Shown here: piece by piece, positions 48,553-64,000 of the stretch
Position numbering within the stretch: position 1 is the first letter of the stretch
Layout: each line of letters opens with the position of its first letter
Assembly (NCBI RefSeq): GCF_964019385.1
Contig: NC_088646.1
Span: 11,626,447-11,690,446, forward strand
DNA: 64,000 nucleotides
Direction of reading: 5' to 3'
Origin: Sycon ciliatum
Taxonomy: Eukaryota > Porifera > Calcarea > Leucosolenida > Sycettidae
Made by a program: the position numbers and the translations under genes
The notes under the pieces: generated by a model
The model's input: the letters and a program-made list of their open reading frames with translations, nothing else
Database searches by the model: none
Told to the model about the DNA's origin: nothing

Positions 48553-51402
48553 CAGCAGCAGCAGCCCATGGCAGTGACAGGTTCTACAAATCATCTCTAG
48601 GAATCAAGCTATGCATGAAATGAGTCCACCTGTGGCTGGGGAAACTACAGTCGACTCCTGATATTACGAACATCATTGTGCATGAGAATTAGTTCTTTAT
48701 AACAGAAATGCACTCACACCATACAAACATGTCACGACTGGCATGATAGCGCACCACCCTTCTCATTTTATGATTTTCGTGTTTTTCAGTTCACACAGCG
48801 AAAAAGCGGCCAAAAATCGATCGTTCTGGGAGCTCTGTGCACCCGCGTGTAACCATTTTTTGTGACAAAGCAATAGTGGAACATGTAAAAAATATATGAG
48901 CTGTTTGTCCCCCCTCTCCCCCCCCCCCCCCCTTACCATTGTTACCTGGCTAGAACCCTGCAGCCTTATGAAGGACGATTGCATTCCAGTACCAAATTGC
49001 TTCCAGTTCAAGTACAGAGTTACACTGTTCCAATCACAATAAATTTTCTAAACAATAGGGAGGTTTCGCTCTACGGAATTACATATGAAAATAACGTAGG
49101 AACTGCACGGAATTTTCATACGTAAAAATCAGAGCTGTTGGGTTTCGCTCCACGTGATTTCTCCACGTCTGCTAAACGTTAAACATGCCTTGGCTGCATG
49201 CGCTCACCGCATGCACCACGAACTGAAACTGCGTTTCCATTTTGTTTTGCACGTGGTGTACGGCGTGTGTACATACCTTGTGTTTCGCGCGGCTTGAACG
49301 TTGCCATGGATTAATCCGGAAATGCGAAAAAATATTTCAAAAAGTCCTACGGAAGACCCAACGTAGGAAAGAGCTTTCCTACGGAAATCTGTAGAGAGAT
49401 TTACGCATGAAAGTTGTCCTCGCTCCCCGGCGCGTACGACATACGGATTTTCATACGTAATTAAGTAGAGCGAAACCTCCCTAATAACAGGCAGGGACTC
49501 AAATACGACAATGTTGGCACTTACATGAAGGACAAACTTCTGGTCGATGTAGCGCTTGGCAATAGCTGGCTGAAACTCACCAGACTCAAGGAAACGCAAG
49601 AAAAATTCGTAAACGAGCTGCAAAAAAAAGACACCAAGCAGAAAAGCCACATACTCGGCTTAATACATGCAGTCAGGGGTCGTTTGTTGTATAGTTTAAA
49701 AAAATTGTACCGTATTTCCCAATTATAAGTCGCACTTGATTGTAAGTCGCACCCCCATTTTCAGGTTTGAGCCAGTTTGGATATATTCACGTCAGTACGT
49801 AGTAAGTCATGCTCGTTTGTAAGTCGCATCCCCCCCCCCCCTTTACCCATGAAATTTAATGTAAAATGTGCAACTTTTATTCGGGGGAATACGGTATAAC
49901 GTCCTAATTCCGTCACCCGGATGCCTCACAGGCAAAACTTATCGGAAGAATTCTCTTGGTGCAATCTGAGTCTGTGAATGGATGCATTTAAATTCTGCAT
50001 TGAACAGAACAGGCTGCATCCAAACGGGAAACAAGCATTGCATAGTTCAGATTGATGTGTGGTTACGAAGCGCCAAAATAGCTGAAATGTATTCCAAAAC
50101 ACACACACACCTACATAACAAAGCCCTACCTGAAGATGAGGCCATGCTAGTTCCAGCGTTGGCTCGTCTTCTTCTGGGTCATAATCTGCATTATCTGACG
50201 GTGACAACGTTCGCAGGATATTCTGGGATACCTGGTTTGCAAACGCAGGCAGTAACAGCAACCATAGCAGCGACAACACACATTCACTAAGGGAACAGGA
50301 TCCATAGCATTCTTCCATACATGCTTAACACATGCATACGTCTTGGTGGACACACATGTCTCAGTGTAAATGAAGATCAAATGCGTTCCATGTCTCAGTG
50401 TAAATGAAGATCAAATGCGTTCCATGTCTCAGTGTAAATGAAGATCAAATGCGTTCCTACACGTTTGGGAATGCCACAACAGGAACCTAACGAGCGGTAC
50501 ATGCAGAAACACCCACAAGTTACAAAAAACATCCACAAATTGCACACATACCCCAGGGGTAGAGGAGACGTACAAATAAAGAGTAAGAAAAGGTCCCCCC
50601 TCTCTTGCACACATGCGCGCACGCGTGCCCACACACAACAAAAACAAGCACACACACGCACACCACACACACACACACACACACATAACAAAAACAAGCA
50701 CACACACATGAAAGCAGATGCAATGTACATACTTGGTACGTGTGCATGCACTAATACACAAACGTGCACACAAGTACACGGCGCGCACACACACACACAT
50801 GCACACATACACACGCGCACACACACACACACACGAGCGCACACACACACACACGCGCACACACACACACACACACACGCACACACACACACACGTACAC
50901 ACGAGGTGTAGTACAGCAATGTGCTGCTGACATCTTGCAGTCAAACAAGCCATATCAATCACTTTTGGAAGCTATAATATATTCGTACCATTTGAATGAC
51001 TTCTGGGTACACTCGCTCCGTGATTGAATTCTCGCATGAAATGTATTCTATCAGCTCGTTCAAACAGGCACGTTTAACCTCTTTGCTTTTCACATCAAGC
51101 ATTGCATCTGAGAAGTCGAATATAATTGAACATTGTTGTAGCTTCCTCAGAAACAACGCTTCTCGCTGTTCAGCCGGAGTATCTGTAAAAATCCAAAATG
51201 AAAACAATTACGGTACTATGAGACAAGCTATTTGAGCAGCTGGTCCTTACTACGAGCAGCGATACACACCTTTGAGGGAAGGAAGAGGTTCAATTTCGAC
51301 ACATTTCTGAATTAGAAATGAGCTGCTGTGCTGGTTGCGACTGCGTTTGTTCGCAGCCTTTTTATTAAACGCGTCCGAACGCGGGGCCTTCGTGGCCGAC
51401 AT
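41508..51402 (-). CDS. PPP2R5E: PP2A B56 regulatory subunit, epsilon/alpha-like
   Basis: Substrate-targeting B' subunit of protein phosphatase 2A, a HEAT-like-repeat solenoid. Fourteen exons in transcript order: 51402-51270, 51182-50989, 50231-50130, 49617-49525, 48214-48084, 47668-47609, 47485-47377, 46662-46609, 45880-45830, 45010-44891, 43840-43713, 43311-43210, 42053-41988, 41592-41508 (TAA), giving 475 aa, within the family range. Landmarks: [163 protein letters not shown]. The [11 protein letters not shown] and VALVYNVLK blocks favour the epsilon/alpha class. The last two exons are divergent; the donor of exon 13 (AA|GTAGGC) is weak but keeps the frame. The start [19 protein letters not shown] is basic, as expected for the variable N-terminus. 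Confidence 0.93.
42294..42948. mobile_element. TA MITE split by a hAT-like insertion
   Basis: The ends CTGTAAAACATGTAATTTTT and AATTACATGTTTTACAG are flanked by TA at 42292-42293 and 42949-42950. TTTTAGGTG/AATTTAGGTG words repeat inside. A 436-bp hAT-like element sits 19 bp from the left end. It lies in PPP2R5 intron 42054-43209. Confidence 0.87.
42313..42748. mobile_element. hAT-like MITE nested in a TA MITE
   Basis: The ends TAGTGGTGAAACGAA and TTCGTTTCACCACTA are very close to those of 2409-3806. The same CGAATATTCG-type subterminal words are present. The flanking 8-mers (GTAATTTT / GTACTAAT) match only at 5 of 8 positions. Confidence 0.8.
44298..44571. mobile_element. Foldback family copy 3
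   Basis: The left end CAAGAGTACATAACCCCCAA and GTGTGCAACTG are inverted at the right (GTTGCACACTCTTGGGGGTT, ATGTAC…ACTCTTG). The interior (GACGGCAGAACTTCACAGCA) is shared with copy 4. It lies in PPP2R5 intron 10. Confidence 0.87.
44631..44845. mobile_element. Imperfect TA-flanked MITE
   Basis: The ends CAGTGAAACGGATAAGGCAC and GTCCTAAAGAGGTTTGACTG share only the CAGTnAAAC part. They are flanked by TA at 44629-44630 and 44846-44847. It resembles the element at 57133-57310. Confidence 0.6.
45096..45691. mobile_element. Foldback copy 4 with amplified right end
   Basis: The left end is CCCAAGAGTGTGCAACTGCC and the right end GAGCTGCACGCTCTTGGGGT…TGCACTCTTG (to 45382). The right-hand part is then tandemly repeated: about 131-bp units starting with GTCATGTGATGTCAAGTTCT at 45301, 45432 and 45563. 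It lies in PPP2R5 intron 9. Confidence 0.88.
46791..46989. mobile_element. 199-bp MITE with 5-bp TSD
   Basis: The ends CAGGGATGAATTTA and TAAATTCATCCCTG are flanked by AAGTA on both sides (46786-46790, 46990-46994). GCATCGCAGTTT/AAACTGCGATGC are inverted inside. It lies in PPP2R5 intron 7. Confidence 0.9.
47046..47086. repeat. Perfect 19-bp-stem hairpin, 3-nt loop
   Basis: GAATATCCAACACTCACAT, ATC, then the exact inverse. It lies in PPP2R5 intron 7, just beyond the 199-bp MITE. Confidence 0.92.
47819..48023. mobile_element. PIF/Harbinger-like MITE, degenerate TSD
   Basis: The ends GGGGCCGTGCGTAAATAACG and TTCATGGACGGCCCC are inverted. ACGAAACGAA/TTTCGTTTTGTG lie just inside. It is the same family as 63441-63666. 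The 3-bp flanks differ (TTA/ATC). Confidence 0.75.
48487..48551. repeat. (AC)n microsatellite in PPP2R5 intron
   Basis: About 65 bp of AC followed by (AGC)5, in intron 48215-49524. A 12-nt G run lies nearby at about 48413. Confidence 0.96.
49056..49483. mobile_element. 428-bp MITE
   Basis: The ends TAGGGAGGTTTCGCTCTACG and GTAGAGCGAAACCTCCCTA continue into ATTACATATGAAAAT/ATTTTCATACGTAAT. Internal TTCATACGTAA words recur. It lies in PPP2R5 intron 48215-49524, ending 42 nt from exon 4. Confidence 0.88.
49710..49894. mobile_element. 185-bp TA MITE
   Basis: The ends CCGTATTTCCC and GGGGGAATACGG are flanked by TA at 49708-49709 and 49895-49896. Internal TTATAAGTCGCAC/TTGTAAGTCGCA words are direct repeats. 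It lies in PPP2R5 intron 3. Confidence 0.85.
50600..50895. repeat. Compound (AC)n-rich region
   Basis: Several AC blocks separated by GC, AT and AAAACAAGC words in PPP2R5 intron 2. The block AACAAAAACAAGCACACACA occurs twice (about 50637 and 50687). Just upstream, a unit of about 42 bp (GTCTCAGTGTAAATGAAGAT) is tandemly repeated at 50357-50458. Confidence 0.9.
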
Positions 51403-51949
51403 CAGAAAATGTCAAACCGACATGCACAAGTATTGTTGACTTTGTTATTCCATCCACAGCACCTCACAACAGGTTTCCTCGTAGATGAGCTCCAAAACTA
51501 GGATTCCAATCGGAATTCTGCTCGATACCCAGTGTAACCTCTGGGCACCTGTTAGGAAATAGTACAGGAGCTAACACTTCCAGGTGGCCCGTAACCTATA
51601 GCCAGAATCTGTTCTTCTTTGATACAAGGCCGGTGTAGTTCAGCCAGAAAAATTACGCTGAGCATGCAAGACGACAACAACTATTCAAGCTTCTTGGTTT
51701 GTGCACTCTGCTGTGCAGTATCCTGTGCAAGTCACCTCGCGATACATACTCAGCATGGTCTTCACAAGCTCGAACCAAGGAGACGAGAAAGCATTTTGCA
51801 CTGTCCCACACTTCCGTCTGCAGACAGTGCAGTCACTTCACAGCTCAGATCAGCTCCCTTCGCTCAGGCGTTGACCCGTTCGTAAGTACAGGCAGTGTTC
51901 AAGGTTCAGATGTGCATGAAAAGTGGTAAGTTTACTACTTCCTGACATG

Positions 51950-52250
51950 CGCAAATCCCGCTTCGGACGCGTGGCAAACAAATACGGTACGGGTACTCGA
52001 CCCTCGTACCGACGCGACGCGACATCGCGATCGCGCGACTGGCATGGCGTCGCGACCCGGGCCGTACCGCGCGTATACCGCGGTCAGCCTAGCCGACGTA
52101 TACGCGCGTATACGCGTAGTAGACATCGCCGCACGGTGCGCGGTTTACATAGCGCGCTTGAGCGTCGGGTTGATCGAGGACGTCGACGAGGTATGCAGGG
52201 CCGAGGGCCCAGGCGTCCCCGGGGGCCCCGGCTGCAGCAAAAGTAAAGTC
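51950..52250. other. CpG-dense island of anomalous composition
   Basis: About 300 bp packed with CG dinucleotides (words such as CGACGCGACGCGACATCGCG and GTATACGCGCGTATACGCG). They are far denser than anywhere else in the window. Two overlapping plus-strand frames are open across it: 51923-52246 is Arg-rich and 52044-52259 ends GPGVPGGPGCSKSKVKT. No homology is recognised. It may be an unmethylated CpG island of PPP2R5, a promoter or exon of an unrecognised gene, or inserted foreign DNA. Confidence 0.6.
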
Positions 52251-52346
52251 AAGACGTAGACTGCAGTGTACTGGTAGAGTACATCTGGTACATACCGTAA
52301 ACGGGGGGCCGGGGGGGGGGGGGGGAGTGTGCACTCTTCCTAGTAC

Positions 52347-52387
52347 CAAGAGTACATAACCCCTGGGGGTTATGCACTGTACTCTTG
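52347..52387. mobile_element. Foldback family copy 5, ends only
   Basis: CAAGAGTACATAACCCC and GGGGTTATGCACTGTACTCT(TG) are joined with almost no interior. It is bounded by AGTAC / CTAGTAC. It looks like a deletion derivative retaining only the two termini. Confidence 0.8.
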
Positions 52388-53035
52388 CTAGTACCGTGAT
52401 ATTGCATCGACCACTGTCCGGGGACTACCCCCAATCAAAACCCTACCCAAAACTCCCTTGGACACCGTGTGGAGTGCTGTGTAGGCCAACTAAATGCAGA
52501 CTGCTTCCCCCGGGCACAGTGTCCGGTGCACTGCAACTAGATATGCACGTGCGACAGCCGCTTTCAAGAGAAATCATGATGGACTCGTCCCCAGCAGGGA
52601 GTGAGTCCATAGCAGGGAGTGAGTCCATAGTTCCACTAGCCAATATTGTTGGGTTGGACTGTGCACCAGGTGTTCATCTCCGTGGACATAAGTCCTTACT
52701 TACACCTATGGACTGCCCAACGCACTACACGGCATGCAGGGGTGGCCAGAAACTTCAGAAAGCCAGCGTCGAGCAGTGCAAGACACGTGGCGACCCTGCA
52801 GCGCCACATTATTAAGGTTAGCACTGTGCAGAAACCCCACAGCATTGCACACCAGCCAAATCTCCTCCAGGCAGTACTCAGTACAGTCAAGGAACCAATT
52901 TGATTGAGAACTTGAAAGCACCCTCGTACTGTATTTGATTGCAAATGAGACAATGGGTGAATGCAAAACACACCAGTATGCCACATGATCTCCCAGTAAG
53001 CCGCATGTGAAAGTGATTCTAATTCAAGGAACAAA

Positions 53036-53041
53036 TTTATT
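53036..53041 (-). terminator. Candidate ALDH5A1 polyadenylation signal
   Basis: TTTATT on the plus strand (AATAAA on minus), about 458 nt after the ALDH5A1 stop codon. Confidence 0.45.
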
Positions 53042-53498
53042 GATTCTAAAATAAGATAAAAGTCAAGTCATAGTGAACACAAGACATCTAAACAAGACGA
53101 AGTTACTCTGATAAGAGACACATGACAACTTCCGTGCATGACAGAAACCCTACAAAACTAACCCGGAAAAGTGGGATACACGGAAAAAAAAGAAGAAAAA
53201 AGAAATAGCATCCTAGCTGATGACTGGGAAGCACTGGAAAATCTCAGGCAGCAGTGAACAAAAAAATACGAATGTGAACATTGTGAAATAACTGCTAGCT
53301 GGTAGTGAACAAGGTAGGAGAGCGTGATTCACTGATTTCATACCACTAGTAAGTTTAGTTATGTGGCCCCCTTTGTTTGCTGCTAAACATGGAAGGCAGA
53401 GTGAAAATAATCCATTGCCACTCAATCTGGGGACTAGCCCTGACAGACAAACATGACTAGATCCACGTACATGTACGTTGATAGCAGCACCTTCTCAC

Positions 53499-60887
<7,389 letters not shown>

Positions 60888-61359
60888 TTTTACTCCAGTA
60901 CTTGGTACAAGATCTCCAGAACCAACGACCAGCCAGTACAGCAGTACGCAGTGACCAAGTCTAACACTGTCTCTATCGGCTTTTATTTCCTCTCAGCCTA
61001 GCCGGGCCGGCTCGCTTCCTTTGAGCGCTCGAGAGTGCCCAGCTGCCTTTATTCTCATTGCAACGCTGAAACTCACAATCTTCTTCGTAGATCTGATTAT
61101 TCTTTTTCCTTTTTGAAGGTGTTTCGTACTTTTAAACTTCTTTGTCCACGGATGCGGCGCCGCGCCGGCGCCACGGTGAGTCGGTACGGTACGGTGACCA
61201 CTCTCATGACGTAACATCATTGTTGTTTGAAAGCTTTTTTTTCTCAGTTCAACTATTGTGCAAAGATGTGTTGAAAACAGGCAACAGCAGAGGGATGTTT
61301 TGTTTGAAACGATGAAACTTTGAAAGGAACTGTGTTGTAGTTCGACGACTGTGTATGCG
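60888..61359. promoter_or_regulatory. Candidate bidirectional promoter, ALDH5A1/TRABD
   Basis: The two start codons face away from each other 472 bp apart. The interval has a GC-rich core (GCGGCGCCGCGCCGGCGCC at about 61153) and a CRE/ATF-like ATGACGTAAC at 61205-61214. No TATA box is evident. The transcription starts are inferred only. Confidence 0.6.
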
Positions 61360-63821
61360 ATGGCTTCTAACAAGGAAACAGCAGTCTCCCCACAAACAGC
61401 TGCAGAAACCTCAGCAGCATCGTTTGTTCCTCGGGAATATGAAACGGACAGCGGAGGTATAAATAGCAGTTAGGACGTAGAGGCTGTAGGCGACACATTT
61501 GATCCTGCTTACTTACTTCTACTTTCTTTCGATCTTGTTTAATTTTAAATGTCGTTCTTCAGTACCGTTATTGCTGAGAGGTGACATTTGCGAGGCGGAC
61601 CTGCCTAAAACTGTAACTGTGCTCAAGACGTCGAAGGGGGCTCGTGTATTCCTGGTAGGAACTGCCCACTTCAGCCCTGAGAGCTGTGATGATGTCACAA
61701 AGGTACATTGCAATGAATGTTCTGCAGTAAAATAATGTTCATTGGTTCATTCATCTACGTATTATGCCTGTACAATCATGTACGTTGAGATACCCACACA
61801 CGCACGCACTCACACCATTGACCACACACACACATACACATACACACACACGCACACCACCATCCACACGCACATACTGTAATGTCGCGTATAAAAGCAT
61901 GTCCCATAATAGAAGTATGACTTGAATAATCAAATAGAAGGCAAATTTTCGAAGCGCGCCTTGACACAGAAGCACGGTTTGAATAGAAGCCTTGCACAGT
62001 GCATGTGTGACAGTACTCCCCTGTACACTGTACCAGTAGACTGTAGTCCACAGTGAGGGGATGCATCACTGCATGCAAGGGGCAAAGCGTGCGATACGTA
62101 GACGCAGTTTTCGAATAGAAGCATAATCTGAATTCAACATGGCGTGAACCCCGGCTTATACGGCCGTAAGCACCTGCTTTTTTACACAACACTACGATGC
62201 ACATACACGCACACACCATGTATACGCCCGTCGCAAGAGAAGCACGCAAACTTTCATATGCACTGGATGTGCACCCACAAATTTTAACGCACACACACAT
62301 GACATCCGTCGAGCTACCCATTCACTCTGCTACTTGGAAAACATGTTATGGATTGCAAATTCCTGTACAGTAGTCGTAGGGGAAAGAGTTAAGTGGGCAT
62401 TGTGTGTGTCGATATCCTATTCCCTATTTTCTTAAAAAGAATGATCCCAGACCAGAGTATAGTCATGTGTACCATTGGGTTTTAAATGCAGTTCTCAAGT
62501 ACTTCTTGTATGTGTGTCCTGTTTGTTCTGTTGCATAGACAATGCAGCTGTGTCAGCCGGATATACTCATGCTGGAGATATGTGAGTCGCGTAGTTCTCT
62601 TCTACAGCTCACTGATGAGGAGGTGAATGCTGCAGAGGCAGATACAGACTCGGCCGGCAGTTGGGACTTGATGAGACGCTTTATAGAGCAGGTAAGAAGT
62701 GCTGCAAAGAACGGCCGGGACAAGCAGGCTAGAAAAAGTACGTTACAACCATCAAGAGTACATAACCTGTGTGCAACTCGACAATCTATCATCAGTCCAC
62801 GGCGGATTTTTTTATGACATTGGTCTTTCCCCGTCCAGTTGGGTCACTAATACCACCATCTGTAGCCAGAGACCCAAAAATGCAAAGACCTTGTACACCA
62901 CGAATACAGTAGTCGATGCAGAATGGTGGAGGGTACATCCATGTGTCCTGAAGCTGATGAACTGACAACTTATTTACATGGGAAGCACAGAAAGGCATCC
63001 ACACTTGATCATACTTCTGCTGAAAAATGGCGCAATAAAAAAAATTATAAAACCGTTCTTCCGTGGAGAGTCCATTACAGCTCAAGATAGGAGCTGCACA
63101 CTCTTGGTTGTGTAGTCTCACAATCATCAATTGAGTATTAACTGTGGCAAGTATAACCTGAAAGATAAGAACTCCCCAGCTCTAGACTGGCTGACCTTGC
63201 TTTTTCAGACATGCATAATCACTGCAGAGAGTGTATCATCGCTGTGGACACGGGCATGGAACAAGACAAGAATTCTGCTTGCACCTCTCTCGCCTTGAAT
63301 CTAGACTAGTTATGATGATGATGACCGAAGTTCTAGTACGTGTAGTACCGTGCATGTAGTGTAATTGGTTTTTTGTTATGTTTTGTGTTGTGGACGGATG
63401 CTAGTACGTGTGCAGTACCGTACAGTACATTTTAGTGTAAGGGGCCGTCCATAATTATCGATCTTTTACACGAAGAGAAAAAGTTTCGTTTATGGGTGGG
63501 TGGGTCAAGGGGAGTTTCGTTATGAAAAAGATTGATATGTGAGACCTCAAGGCATTCTTGCTGTCAAGTCAATCTATTTTTCGTCCAGGGTGGGTGGGTG
63601 GGTGGGGGAGGGTCCTAACTAAACTTTTTCGTTTCGTGAAAATTATCGATAATGCCGGATAGCCCCTAATCAGGTTTCTTGTTATGTTTTATTATGTGTT
63701 TGTGTTGCAGAAGGGTGCCGTGCAAGGCTGTTTCCAATACTTTTTGACGCGATTGACTCGGAGACTATCTGCCCGGCTTGGTCGCATGGCCGGAGGAGAG
63801 TTCAGAGCTGGATACATAGCG
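61360..63821 (+). CDS. TRABD: TraB-domain protein (TRABD-like), 3'-partial
   Basis: TraB/PrgY family protein, associated with the mitochondrial outer membrane in animals; its biochemical role is not settled. Four exons are visible: 61360-61456, 61563-61702, 62539-62691, 63711-63821. The frame is maintained and the gene continues past the right edge after the donor at 63822. The start MASNKETAVSPQ precedes a variable N-terminus. LPKTVTVLKTSKGARVFLVG leads into the GTAHFSPES motif; TMQLCQPDILMLEICESR and LGRMAGGEFRAGY are the next conserved TraB blocks. The membrane segment expected at the C-terminus lies outside the window. Confidence 0.9.
62753..63105. mobile_element. Foldback family copy 7
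   Basis: The left end CAAGAGTACATAACCTGTGT, GCAACTCGACAATC and right end GAGCTGCACACTCTTGG; the last ~10 bp of the right end have diverged. It lies in TRABD intron 3. Confidence 0.75.
63441..63666. mobile_element. PIF/Harbinger-like MITE with TAA TSD
   Basis: The ends GGGGCCGTCCATAATTATCG and TTATCGATAATGCCGGATAG+CCCC are imperfect inverted copies. They are flanked by TAA on both sides (63438-63440, 63667-63669). GGG-type ends with a 3-bp T-A duplication fit PIF/Harbinger. It lies in TRABD intron 3, 44 nt before exon 4. Confidence 0.8.
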
Positions 63822-64000
63822 GTAGGAAGTGATGCTGCTGCTTGCTCACTACCTGATTGATTTCTAGTTGTGGAGATTTACAGGCTAACTTGCTTCTTTG
63901 ATGACGATTTAGAGGGCATGGCACAATTGTCATAATTCATGTAGATGTAACGGATGCATTGACTGATACTACATATACATGGCTCTGCTGTTTGGTTTTT

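Larger units (their letters stand above)
51403..53498. other. Spacer between PPP2R5 start and ALDH5A1 stop
   Basis: About 2.1 kb with no recognised gene. It holds the presumed PPP2R5 promoter, the CpG-dense block 51950-52250, a G run near 52300, a small palindromic foldback at 52347-52387, a tandem 17-bp unit near 52600 (AGCAGGGAGTGAGTCCAT) and the ALDH5A1 3' UTR. Confidence 0.65.

Noticed and set aside
51923..52259. New Arg-rich or collagen-like gene in the CpG-dense block
   Set aside because: No splice structure, homologue or conserved motif could be seen; kept only as a compositional finding.

Overview
The window is nuclear DNA from an animal, most likely a non-vertebrate. Six conserved protein-coding genes are split into many short exons with GT-AG introns. 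They are embedded in introns and spacers full of microsatellites, C/G homopolymers and short inverted-repeat transposons. The genes are animal housekeeping genes plus a motile-cilium assembly factor (DNAAF1), and a complete maintenance DNA methyltransferase shows that CpG methylation is maintained. The sequence alone does not let me choose between sponge, cnidarian and other invertebrate lineages.

Layout. 43-21667 (+): DNMT1, 35 coding exons visible, 5' end outside the window. 22369-30748 (-): a Derlin (ERAD membrane protein), convergent with DNMT1. 33702-39686 (+): DNAAF1/LRRC50, 13 exons, divergent from Derlin. 41508-51402 (-): PP2A B56 regulatory subunit (PPP2R5, epsilon/alpha-like), 14 exons. 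53499-60887 (-): mitochondrial succinate-semialdehyde dehydrogenase (ALDH5A1), 9 exons. 61360-63821 (+): the first four coding exons of a TRABD-type TraB-domain gene, which runs off the right edge. ALDH5A1 and TRABD are divergent and 472 bp apart, probably sharing a promoter region. I worked out every exon chain by hand. In each gene the exon lengths keep the reading frame from start to stop (1297 visible codons, 255, 563, 475 and 536 aa for the first five), which is strong internal support.

The six genes do not form a pathway; this is an ordinary eukaryotic gene neighbourhood. I found no operon-like, CRISPR-like or defence-like system.

The unusual content lies between the exons. More than 30 small inverted-repeat elements can be delimited, many with intact target-site duplications: TA-flanked (pogo/Tc1/mariner-like), TTAA-flanked (piggyBac-like), 8-bp (hAT), 5-bp and 3-bp (PIF/Harbinger-like). 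Several are nested. Three pairs abut head to tail and share one TA or TTAA. One element in DNMT1 has Stowaway-like ends and the remains of a mariner-type transposase. A foldback family recurs seven times. Long GT or CT tracts sit directly beside splice sites in several genes, and a roughly 300-bp CpG-dense island lies upstream of PPP2R5.
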